From the NCBI GenBank assembly GCA_916613615.1, contig OU744725.1, positions 72,076,868 to 72,140,867 of the forward strand: a DNA stretch of 64,000 nt, read 5' to 3'. The DNA comes from Steromphala cineraria. Lineage: Eukaryota > Mollusca > Gastropoda > Trochida > Trochidae. Below, piece after piece: positions 1-9,200 of the stretch. Numbering within the stretch: the stretch's first letter is position 1; every line of letters begins with the position of its first letter. Made by a program: the position numbers and the translations under genes. A model generated the notes under the pieces. It saw only the letters and a list, made by a program, of their open reading frames with translations. It searched no databases and was not told the DNA's origin.

Positions 1-933
1 TTGCTACTCACATGTTGTGTCAACACGTGTTTTGTTTTCGTACACTTTTCCATAATTCAAGGTTTGGTTTTGGTTCTTTCTTCCTTCGACCCTTTGCCTT
101 GTTGTTTTGCTGCCCCATAATGTCCTTATTGCACTTTTGATCTTTCCCGATCATTAATTATCACCTGAATCTCTCGCGTAATTTCGCGATCTTTTTCACG
201 GTCAAAACAAACATGGCGTCGCACCACTCCCCTCTTGCGATGTCTGGCCTTCAATCTGGGTTAATTACCTTCTCCCAACTTGCATGGCTTGTTGTTATGG
301 GCGACTTTCACACCTGATTTTTTCCCCTGGCCTACGTGCAGTTTGGCACGTACGCTTTTTTCACTGCACCAAATGCGGTTCGTTACAACTTGGGATATTT
401 AAGGAAACCCTTGGTTTTTTCTTTTTTAATTATAATTCCTATTATAATTAATTCGTAAATTCCCTCATTCTATATATAATATCTTGGCATTTATATATAA
501 ACTTTCTTACATAATTCTATGTAATTCTCTTAAAGCTACACAACCAAATCTTATAAAAAAAAATTTCTATAAATTTTTTTCTATTTTTTGTTGTTGTTTC
601 TTTACCTCTTGCATGTTCCCCTCTAACCTACTCCCCTCGGGGGTTTGTGTTTTACATGCATGTACCTGCTAATTTTTATATAATATCTATATATAAAAAT
701 TTTCTCATCTCTTAAGGATACACAATCAAATCTAAAAATAAATTCTTTCTCCAATGAAACTTTTTTATTTATTTTTGCATTGTTATCTCCTCTTTTTCAT
801 GCAAGCTTCTGCTTTAATTTATTCCCCTCCGGGGGATTATTTTAAAATCAAAAAAAAAAAATTTTTTTTTCTTTTTTCTGCTTGCTTATGTATTACCCTC
901 TTGGCATTGTTTTGCTTGCCTTTGCAGTGATTT
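1..933 (+). other. 5' leader of the DIRS-type element
   Basis: T-rich, non-coding leader upstream of the gag-like frame. Two related blocks, roughly 530-672 and 715-850, each begin with a 'CACAA(C/T)CAAATCT' motif and end with a C-run/G-run motif (CCCCTCGGGGG and CCCCTCCGGGGG), which points to an old tandem duplication. A promoter is expected here for DIRS elements but I cannot place one. Confidence 0.5.
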
Positions 934-3324
934 ATGCCCAGAGTGATCTGCAGTGCGTGCCCCTCTGCTAAGTCAGCCAGAGACCCTCACGCTCGCTGTC
1001 CAGACTGTCTCCCTTGGACGTGTTCCATCGCCTCTCGGTGTGACGAGTGCCGTCCTCTCTCACCCTCGGACTTCCTGCTCTTCGCGGCTGCTCGCCGGAA
1101 GCGTTTTCTTCAGCGCCTCCGCCGCACCTCGATGTCGTCCACCTCCCCTCGCCACTCGCTGACGCCTCCACCTCCTGTGCAGGATCCCCCACGAGCTCCC
1201 ACGCCTCCCAGGGATCCTACACCCCCGAGGGACCCTACGCCTCCCAGGGATCCTACGCCTCCCAGGAACCCTACGCCTCCTCCTTCTGATGCCGTCCCTC
1301 TGGGCCTGGAACAAGCCGTCCTCTCCATGCTGGACAAGGCCTTGGCTGCTCGTCTCCCACCTCCTTCAGACCAGCTTCAGGACCAGCGCCAGGATCAGCG
1401 TTCTTACCACCGCCAGGACCAGCGCCAGAACCAGCGCCAGGACCAGCGCAACGACCAGCGCCAGGACCAGCGCATCGACCAGCGCATCGACCAGCGCCAG
1501 GACCAGCGCAACGACCAGCGCCAGGACCAGCGCAACGACCAGCGCCAGGAGCAGCGCAACGCCCAGCGCCAGGACCAGCGCCAGCGCCAGGACCAGCGCC
1601 AGGACCAGCGCCATCGTGACCAGCGCATCGAGCACCAGCGCTCCGACCAGCGCCAGCGCCGGCGCCCTTCGCCTTCACCCCCTAGGGGACGCTGTCCCTC
1701 CAGACACTCCAGGTCCCCTCTTCGTTCCCGGAGCAAATCTCCTCGCCGTCAGCGGCGCCGCATACGCTCCTCTACGCCCTCCCGCTCTCGCAGCCCGGTG
1801 CGTAGGCACTCCCGCTCGTCCTCCAAGGAGACGTCGTCGTCCCACCGTTCTCGGCGCCAGGACCCTACGCCTCCACGTACGCCTCCTAAGACTCCCAGGT
1901 CGTCCAGGAAGAAGCTTCCCCCTTCAGACCCGGACAGAGAGGAAGACTTTAACCCCGACTACGACGAGGAGGAGGATGACAACGCCACCTACCTTACTCT
2001 GCGGTTGATCCCCGAGTGGATCGCGGACCGGCTTCCTCAGGGCACTTCCCCCGGCGAGTCTGCCTCCATCCACACCGTACGTGAGGACCCGGATGTGATG
2101 CTTCCGCCCAACCCGGACGTCCTAGATGGTGTCGCCTCGTTGGAGGACGACTTCTCTAAGCTCTCCATCTCTTCCTCACTCAAGTCTTCCAAGCCTGCAG
2201 CTCCTCTGCAGGTCCACTCCTTAAGCAGGTACGACAAGGCCGCCTCTTTGGACGACGCCATCGGCCGCCTCGCCTCTCCTCTGGCCCATGCCTACAAGGT
2301 GCAGGACGCCAAGATCGCTGCGATGGAGGCATCTTTCTGCAGGACCTTCAGACCCCTCTCCATGCTCCTGTCTTCTACAGAGGCCCTTCTGGCTGACTTG
2401 GACCTGGACAACCCCTCAAGGCTTGACCACCAGACCACAGTCTTCCAGTGGCAGCGGCGTACCCTCCGCAACATCTTTGATACCGTCCGTTGCGGTTTTG
2501 GTTCTGCGGTGCACCTCAGACGGGCTGGGTTCCTGGACCAGTGCTCCTGGGAGACCGAGTTTAAGAAACCTCTTCTTCAGGCTCCCCCCACCGCGCCGAC
2601 CCTCTTCGCTGGGAAGATCCCAGAGGTCTTCAAGGAGCAAGCCGCTGTGGCGCAGTCCGAAGTCGCCTTCAAGACCTTGATGTTTGTTAACAACCAGGTG
2701 TCTTTTCGTCGCCAGACCTCCTCCACGCAACCTAAGGACCAGGAGCTTTTTGTGGACGCCTCCCTCCAAGGCTGGGGAGCCCACCTCGGGGAGCAGACCA
2801 CCGCAGGCATTTGGACGCATCCTCAGACGTCCTGGCACTCCAACAGCCTAGAGATGCAGGCAGTCATCCTAGCCGTGTCCCACTGGCTTCCGGTTCTCCG
2901 AGGCTCCCGCCTTCTCCTGGCCTCGGACAACTCCACAGTCGTTTGGACTATAAAGAACCAGGGAACGACGGGCTCTCCCCTGCTCCTAGATCAAGCCCTC
3001 CAGCTCTTCCAGTTGCTGGACGACAATCAGATCCTCATCCGGGCTCGTCATATTCCAGGCTGCAGGAACGTCCTCGCGGACGCCCTCTCAAGACCAGACA
3101 AGCCGTCGCCCACGGAGTGGATGCTCAACCCGGAGGCCTTCGCTCTTATCGGCGCTCAGATCCACCGCCCTCTCATAGACCTGTTCGCCACAAAGCAGAA
3201 CCACCAGCTTCCGGTGTACGTGTCCCCTCTCCCGGACCCAGCAGCGTGGGCCGTCGACGCAATGTCCTTGTCGTGGGAGAGTCTGGAGAGTCACTCCGCG
3301 CCAAGGGATACTCCAGACGTGTAG
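934..3324 (+). CDS. DIRS gag-like protein fused in frame to RNase H; reverse transcriptase missing
   Basis: The 796-residue frame starts at the ATG in TTTATGCCC. Residues 8-40 form a Cys-rich segment (CSAC...CPDC...CDEC) like the N-terminal zinc-binding part of DIRS gag proteins. Next come Pro-rich repeats (TPPRDP), a long QDQR array (about residues 147-230) and an Arg/Ser-rich stretch (about 240-320). A gag-like helical region follows to about residue 590. From about residue 606 the protein is RNase H: LFVDAS and GWGAHL (first Asp), SLEMQAV (Glu), LLASDNST (second Asp) and ADALSRPD near the end, then the family signature DLFATK. The RT of roughly 450 residues that normally separates gag and RNase H is absent, yet the frame stays open across the join. 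The DIRS-typical segment after the DLFAT region is also missing. Confidence 0.8.
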   Translation: MPRVICSACPSAKSARDPHARCPDCLPWTCSIASRCDECRPLSPSDFLLFAAARRKRFLQRLRRTSMSSTSPRHSLTPPPPVQDPPRAPTPPRDPTPPRDPTPPRDPTPPRNPTPPPSDAVPLGLEQAVLSMLDKALAARLPPPSDQLQDQRQDQRSYHRQDQRQNQRQDQRNDQRQDQRIDQRIDQRQDQRNDQRQDQRNDQRQEQRNAQRQDQRQRQDQRQDQRHRDQRIEHQRSDQRQRRRPSPSPPRGRCPSRHSRSPLRSRSKSPRRQRRRIRSSTPSRSRSPVRRHSRSSSKETSSSHRSRRQDPTPPRTPPKTPRSSRKKLPPSDPDREEDFNPDYDEEEDDNATYLTLRLIPEWIADRLPQGTSPGESASIHTVREDPDVMLPPNPDVLDGVASLEDDFSKLSISSSLKSSKPAAPLQVHSLSRYDKAASLDDAIGRLASPLAHAYKVQDAKIAAMEASFCRTFRPLSMLLSSTEALLADLDLDNPSRLDHQTTVFQWQRRTLRNIFDTVRCGFGSAVHLRRAGFLDQCSWETEFKKPLLQAPPTAPTLFAGKIPEVFKEQAAVAQSEVAFKTLMFVNNQVSFRRQTSSTQPKDQELFVDASLQGWGAHLGEQTTAGIWTHPQTSWHSNSLEMQAVILAVSHWLPVLRGSRLLLASDNSTVVWTIKNQGTTGSPLLLDQALQLFQLLDDNQILIRARHIPGCRNVLADALSRPDKPSPTEWMLNPEAFALIGAQIHRPLIDLFATKQNHQLPVYVSPLPDPAAWAVDAMSLSWESLESHSAPRDTPDV
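1189..1280 (+). repeat. 18-bp coding tandem repeat (TPPRDP)
   Basis: Four to five near-identical 18-bp units encode Thr-Pro-Pro-Arg-Asp-Pro inside the gag-like frame. The units differ only by a few silent or conservative changes. Confidence 0.8.
1376..1660 (+). repeat. 12-bp coding tandem repeat (QDQR array)
   Basis: About twenty copies of CAGGACCAGCGC and close variants encode Gln-Asp-Gln-Arg, with variants NDQR, IDQR and QEQR. Substitutions fall mainly in the Asp/Asn/Ile position. The array keeps frame throughout. Confidence 0.85.
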
Positions 3325-4367
3325 CCAACGCCATTTCCAAGGCCCACAGAGTATCCACGAGGTCGCTCTACGACGACAAGTGGACGTCCTTTGAGACTTA
3401 CTGCAGGAACGTCGGTCGGGACCCTATGTCTGTGGATCCTCAGTTTGTTGCGAACTTCCTTCTTCATCTGCGTCAGAAGCGTCACCTGAAGGGCGGGACC
3501 ATCGCTACTTACCTGTCAGCTCTCAACTCGGTCCTCGCGGTGAAGACGGACAGGAAATTCTCCAAGGTTCCTGAGTTGGTGGCCCTCCTCAAGTCTTTCA
3601 AGCTGGAGGACCAGAAGCTGAAGTTCCGTCCGCCAGCCTGGGACCTCAACGTCATCCTTAAGTATCTCCGAGGAGCCCCCTTTGAGCCCCTGGCTGAGGC
3701 CTCCTTTCAACACCTCTCGAGGAAGACTGCGTTTCTCCTCTCCTTTGCCACGGCTGCTCGTGTCAGCGAGCTCCATGCTCTGGATGTTACCAGGATCCGC
3801 TTTGAGCAGTCCAGGAAGGGATCCGTGCACCTGGGACTGCTTTGGGACTTCGTCGCCAAGAACCAGCTTCCTGGTCAGCCTGGCAGGACCTTTACGGTCC
3901 CTCCTCTCTCCAAGATCGTCCATTCGTCGGAGGCTGAGGAACTCTCCCTGTGTCCCGTGCGTGCCCTTCGAGAATATATCAGCCGCTCCGCTTCTCTTCG
4001 TGGCACCAGGAAGAGACTTTTCATCCCCTTCTCACCGGCGGTGAAAGGCGAGGTGACCAAGAACACCCTCTCACTGTGGCTCCGGTCCGTCATCCTGGCT
4101 GCATACGACGCTTCCGGCCTGCCTCATCCTGTCGCCAGCAACTATGGGGTTCACCGTCTGCTTCACCGTCTGCCTCATCCTGTCGCCAGCAACCCTCACG
4201 AAATCAGAGCACTTTCGTTGTTGGCGACACTATGGGGTTCACCGTCTGCTTCACCGTCTGCTTCTCTGTGCAGCTGCTGCTCGGACGCCCCTCTGGGAGG
4301 ATGTCTCTGGGGACCTGCTGTTCTACGCCTGACTCGTCCTCCCTCCTCCCCGCTGTCGGATCAGTAG
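3276..4367 (+). pseudogene. DIRS tyrosine recombinase, C-terminus disrupted
   Basis: The frame overlaps the end of the RNase H frame by about 50 bp. It begins with a DIRS-type recombinase N-terminus (SLRAKGYSRRVANAIS) and a SAM-like core-binding region, followed by the catalytic domain with the first Arg in TAARVSELHAL and the His-x-x-Arg box in PHEIRALS. A duplication of about 47 bp (4119-4165 and 4166-4190 share 'CCTCATCCTGTCGCCAGCAAC'; the 'TATGGGGTTCACCGTCTGC' part recurs at 4230) sits around the HxxR box. The expected C-terminal Trp...Tyr region lies in another frame near 4290-4330 and is followed by a stop. I read this as a frameshifted, inactive integrase. Confidence 0.7.
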
Positions 4368-4449
4368 CAACTTATGTTAAGTTGAGGTAGGATTAAAATT
4401 TATTAAAATCTAAATATTTTAGATATTTATAATACCTACCTCAACTTAA
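4366..4449. repeat. Internal complementary region of the DIRS element
   Basis: The 5' part (4366-4391) is a direct copy of the start of the right terminal repeat. The 3' part (4399-4449) is its exact 51-base reverse complement. A head-to-head junction like this fits the template proposed for circular DIRS intermediates. Confidence 0.75.
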
Positions 4450-4647
4450 CGGTAAACTCCCGCCCGGCCTCCCCTACGGACTTCGTTGGATTTCTGCTGT
4501 TTGGTTCATACCAAGAAGTGATTTTGGACTACTTTCTTTCCATGGATAGGACAATCCCGCTCGCGCGTAGTGAGCTGGGGCAGCTTACTGGGACTTCTTT
4601 CGAAAACTCTCGCGTTATTGTCCATTTCTCATCGAGTACGTGAGTAT

Positions 4648-4709
4648 AGCAACTTATGTTAAGTTGAGGTAGGTATTATAAATATCTAAAATATTTAGAT
4701 TTTAATAAA
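4648..4709. repeat. Right inverted terminal repeat of the DIRS element
   Basis: Begins AGCAACTTATGTTAAG. Positions 4659-4709 are inverted-identical to 4399-4449. Ordinary AT-rich intergenic or intronic sequence follows. Confidence 0.75.
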
Positions 4710-4710
4710 A

Positions 4711-6238
4711 TTGATAATGTTAGGTGTTTTCAAAACCTGCCTGCGTATCTTTAGCCTAAGCTTCCTACGTCTTTCACAAATGAATTTCCAAAATATTCTT
4801 TCACATTAGAATTGTCAACTAAACCCTAAACTTTCACATGGACATTATGGTTTTCTCATATCTTGTATTTTCCTTGCATGACTGATCATTAATATCTAAG
4901 GTGCGTATCTTTACCCGTCAGCACAACCAAAGATAGTCATTATAATGTAATTGACAGGAATCAGAGAAACATTTTTTAAAATTATTTTGTTAACTATTTT
5001 GATGAATATTGAGCCAAGGTTATTTGGGCCCCAAAAATTTTGAAAGTTTTTTTTAAGGGAAGTTTCAAAAAGATAACCTTTAATCCCTGATAGACACACA
5101 TTGATTTTGAAAAACATTTGAATTTATCAAATGTTAAACAAAATGTAGACAATCTTGCTGGCCTCTCTCAAGCTCCCCTATGACAAGCTATATATACTCC
5201 TGGAGATGTTGGTTCAAATCCCATCACAACATGAAAAGTACCATATTTAGAAGTATTGGAGATAGCCGTATCCCAAATTTTACTTATTCATTTGTTCATT
5301 ATCTAAAAGTCAAATAAAAGTTTGTAGATTCCCGATTGTTTACCAGCGTTCATGATTCAAGTTTTCTTCTAAGTTCTAACCTATGTTTGATGTGTTGTAT
5401 TGGTTCTCTGGCTAACAATTTATGTTGACAATTAATAATTTACTTGATTGCTTGTAACAGTAACACAGGTTGATCAAATTCCAAGTGGTTTTGGCAATTT
5501 TTCTCATGCAGAGTTAGATATTAGCACAAGTCCAGAAGCCCATGGTTATATACAGGGACAGTAAAATGTATTTACCGGTTGTCCAAAACACTAGTTTCAT
5601 TTTAAAAGAACATGATTATATCAATGTGTTTGGCAAGCTGGAATATCTTTGGGCTATTTGCAAAAACATTATTCTTGTCTATTTATGACTAATTTCAACC
5701 CTGACATAACAAAAGTACATTCAACGCACTGGCGTAAGCAAAGGTGACATGACCACCAATGTTTATCTTTGACACTTGCATAGGGATTATTACCTGTTTG
5801 GGAAATGCCCTTGTGACATTAAGCTACATGATGCTTGTTGTCGCAGATGACGAAATACAATAATTCGCACTGAATTATGAAAGTATTGTTGCTTTGCATA
5901 TTTGAAATAACTGAATTACTCATCCTACACCCTGTTGGTAATAAAGTTATTTATTACCAATCTGGTGGAAAATAAGCAGTGTCATATTTGGCATTATTTG
6001 CAATACCTAGTGTCTTATAATAACGTTTCTGACGTCATAAAACCATTGGTCATGATGTCGCTGTACTCTGCGGATGCAAAGGAAGCATAAACGTCTTCTT
6101 AATGTTTAGATGGAAAAGAAAAAGTAATAAAGAATTTATTACTTGGTGAACCTGGTAATATAAAAAATCTCACTCGTTTTCATATAAAAGTCATATGACA
6201 CACTTCCTGGGTTAATAATCTCTATATGATATTTGCAG
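4711..6238. other. Non-coding stretch before the first visible LDLRAP1 exon
   Basis: No convincing exon seen. 5555-5715 is a diverged relative of the CTAGT-rich repeat at 7365-7585 (shared words include TATCTTTGGGCTA and ACTAATTTC). The missing first LDLRAP1 exon, about 25-30 codons ending in phase 1, was looked for here and not found. Confidence 0.5.
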
Positions 6239-9200
6239 AGCTGGGCGAGGGATGGGGAGAGAACAAGGAGCCGGTGAACGAGGGGATCACGTTCTACATG
6301 AAGTATCTGGGCTCCACGCTGGTGGAGGAACTACCTGACGACGAGAGCTACGGGGACGGGATCAGCTCTCGGGCCGTCCAGACCATCGTACAGATGGTGC
6401 GTAGTTAGATGTTCTCTGAAAATAGGATTATTGATAATACTACGTCACACTTCTATAGCGCCCTATTTTAGATAGTCTAGATCAGACTCAGGCACTTCAC
6501 AATGAGAACACATTACTGATATAAAGCAATGAAGAATAACTGTGTTTTGAACCCTTCTTTTAGGCTGATGATTGATGCAGCTTCTCACAGATTTATTGGA
6601 ACTTGTTTCAAAGTAGCTGCCTTGTCGAAACACTAGTTTCTGTACATTAGGAGATATTTCAATAATTTGGGTTCAATCATGAGTATCGTCAGTTTATGAA
6701 TTATAAGCAATGTTTCAAGCATTTTTATTTTCTATAGGTTTTACAGTTTTGTATCTGGAAATATTGCCTGCTCAAATATGTTTGATACTTTCTTTGATTA
6801 TGCAGATATGAAATTTATATTAATCATAATGACATCATTTATGGTATTTCCTTGATTACGAACTGGGCCTTGAATAGAACCAAGAAGTCAGGTGTTGCTG
6901 AGGTTAACACTACCTGGGTATGCACATAGAGAACTAAAAACCATTATCTGATACAAGTTACCCAACCAAGACATCCAATAGAAACGAGAGTGCAGAAAGA
7001 AATAGAACAACAAGGTTGTAATCCAAGAAATATGATAGCCTATTTTTTTGCTTGTGTTTTTCAAATTCCTGTATTCCTCATTCTCCCAGGCGAAGACAGC
7101 AGGCAAGAAGTTGACGAAGGTCTCCCTGACCATTTCACCCACTGGAATACACATGATGGACCTGTACACTAAAGAAGTCACCTTGGACCTTTCAATATAC
7201 AGGTAGGTTAGTCACACAAGCCTGTCTTGAAGTGCTTTCACATCAAATTACCTTTGGCCAGGTAGTAGAATACTGGGCTAGATAAATGACAAGTCCTGTT
7301 TCTACTAAAGCAGTGATGTTCCTAGGTGAATAAGGTGATCATACGATATATGTGTCAGGGTTCGAAATAAGCACTAGCCCGGTAGCCAATGGCTAGTGAA
7401 AAAGATGCTGGGCTAGTAAAGTGCAATCATTGGTGGTCCGAAGGACTAGTTAAATTTAAAGAAAATACGATGATATCAGTGTATTTGGCTAGTCAGAATA
7501 TCTTTGGGCTAGTGCTCACAGGAATGCACTAGTCCGAATGGCTAGTACCCCAATAGGACTAATTTCGATCCCTGTGTGTGAATGCAGACTATTGCGGCTT
7601 AGTAAGACGATCCTTGATTGGTCAATGCGACGGCTGACACAACCCTCTACTACATCTTGCTAGACTCAAAATCAGAATTTAACGAGTATTAGTAAGGCTA
7701 GGTTTACTTAGACAGTGGTAAAAGAATCCTACATCTAAAAATTTAAGGGACACTACGCCAAAAGCATGGGCAAATTTCCCTAGAACCCCCTAATTCGATT
7801 ATTTTCCTTTTCACTGCTAGCTTTTAATAATGTTTACCTTGTGTTGATATATATTTATTTCATGTTTTTTATCATTTATTTCAGAATCTCATTTTGCACT
7901 GCTGACAAGACCCACGAGAAGGTTTTTGCATTTATTGCACGGAACTCAATCAATGAAACGATGCAGTGTCATGCCTACTTTTGTGCCAAGAAAAAGCTTG
8001 TGAGTGTAATTTCTGTCCCTCTATGTCATTTTGTTTTTTTCTATATTCTTGCGCTTGTAAAAATAAAAAGGTTTAGATACAGTTCTAAAATATAGTTTTT
8101 CTACTACTATATAACTACTTACAGTTTACTAGATAAGTCTAATAATAACTAATTGGTTTGGTCCTAATGGAAAGCCAAAATATTGTTACAAGCTTTCTTC
8201 AAACATGTCTGATGATCATCTACTGTGTTCTGAGTGAAAACAATTCCAGATAATTTCCACCGTAAGGAAAAATTATTTGGAGGTTTCCTCCATGCAGGGT
8301 CTAGCGTCCGCCTTTATATGTCGGACTGTGTATATAATACTATATACCTTTTATGAACATATATAAACCACTTTATTGCAGACAAGTCCTAATCTTTAGC
8401 AGACTAATCATGTCAGGTTTTAAACCAGACTTACTGTATGTAGAAAGAATGAATTACAGAAGTTATTGGCCCTTGCTTCACAGAGAGGTTTCATCACCAA
8501 TATTAAGAAAAAAAACATGCAGTTATAATATTTTCATGTAGTCTGGCATTTAGAAGTAGTCAAAAATGGGCAAATCAAGTTGACTTGTTGTGAGGATCAT
8601 TTCATAATTTCTACATAGTAATTCAGGGAAAAGCACATGACATCATATTTATCTGGTTAGTGGGTAAATTTGTTCTCTCATTTATTTCATTCCTCAAAAT
8701 ATGTGAAAGACAACCTTTTTGATAATGCCAGGGTCATGGAAATTCTGGAAAATCATGGAAAATTAAAGTAATGATTTCAGGCCTTTAGAAATGGAAATAC
8801 TTAAAAACAAAGAAAAGACATTGATTTTGTATTTCAACTGAAATATCTATTCATTATCTTGACTTTCTGTAATTTTATTAATTTTATTTCCCAAATTTTG
8901 TGGTATTGAAATTCATATTTCGCACTTGAACCTTGTTTGATGTGTCTTTGGAAAATTCTTTCAGCATCATAATTGAAAAACCATGGAAATGGTGTTGCTT
9001 ATTGTGTATGAACCAATTGTGTAAAAATACATAAGTAACTCTAGTTGATGAATCTGTGTACAGGCCCAGGCAGTGACACTGACAGTCTCCCAAGCTTTTG
9101 CTCTGGCTCAGGAGAAGTGGGAGAACGGGCAGAACACGAAGGCACAGAAGGAAATAGTCAACCATCATAAGGTGGGCTTCGTCAAAATTGATGACTAAAC

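Larger units (their letters stand above)
1..4710 (+). mobile_element. DIRS-type tyrosine-recombinase retrotransposon, internally deleted
   Basis: A GC-rich block in AT-rich DNA holds a gag-like/RNase H reading frame (934-3324), then a tyrosine recombinase region (about 3276-4367), then inverted repeats. The right terminal repeat (4648-4709) starts AGCAACTTATGTTAAG. Its last 51 bases, 4659-4709, are the exact reverse complement of 4399-4449. A second start of the repeat lies at 4366-4391, joined head to tail with that inverted copy, as expected of the internal complementary region of DIRS elements. The first 11 bases of the window (TTGCTACTCAC) nearly mirror the sequence just before the right repeat, so the left repeat probably lies just outside the window. 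No reverse transcriptase is present, so this copy cannot be autonomous. It precedes the first LDLRAP1 exon seen here and may lie in that gene's first intron. Confidence 0.85.

Noticed and set aside
968..1736. Long open frames on the minus strand and in other plus frames across the DIRS gag repeats
   Set aside because: They arise from the CAGGACCAGCGC repeats being free of stops in every frame; composition is extreme and no domain is visible.
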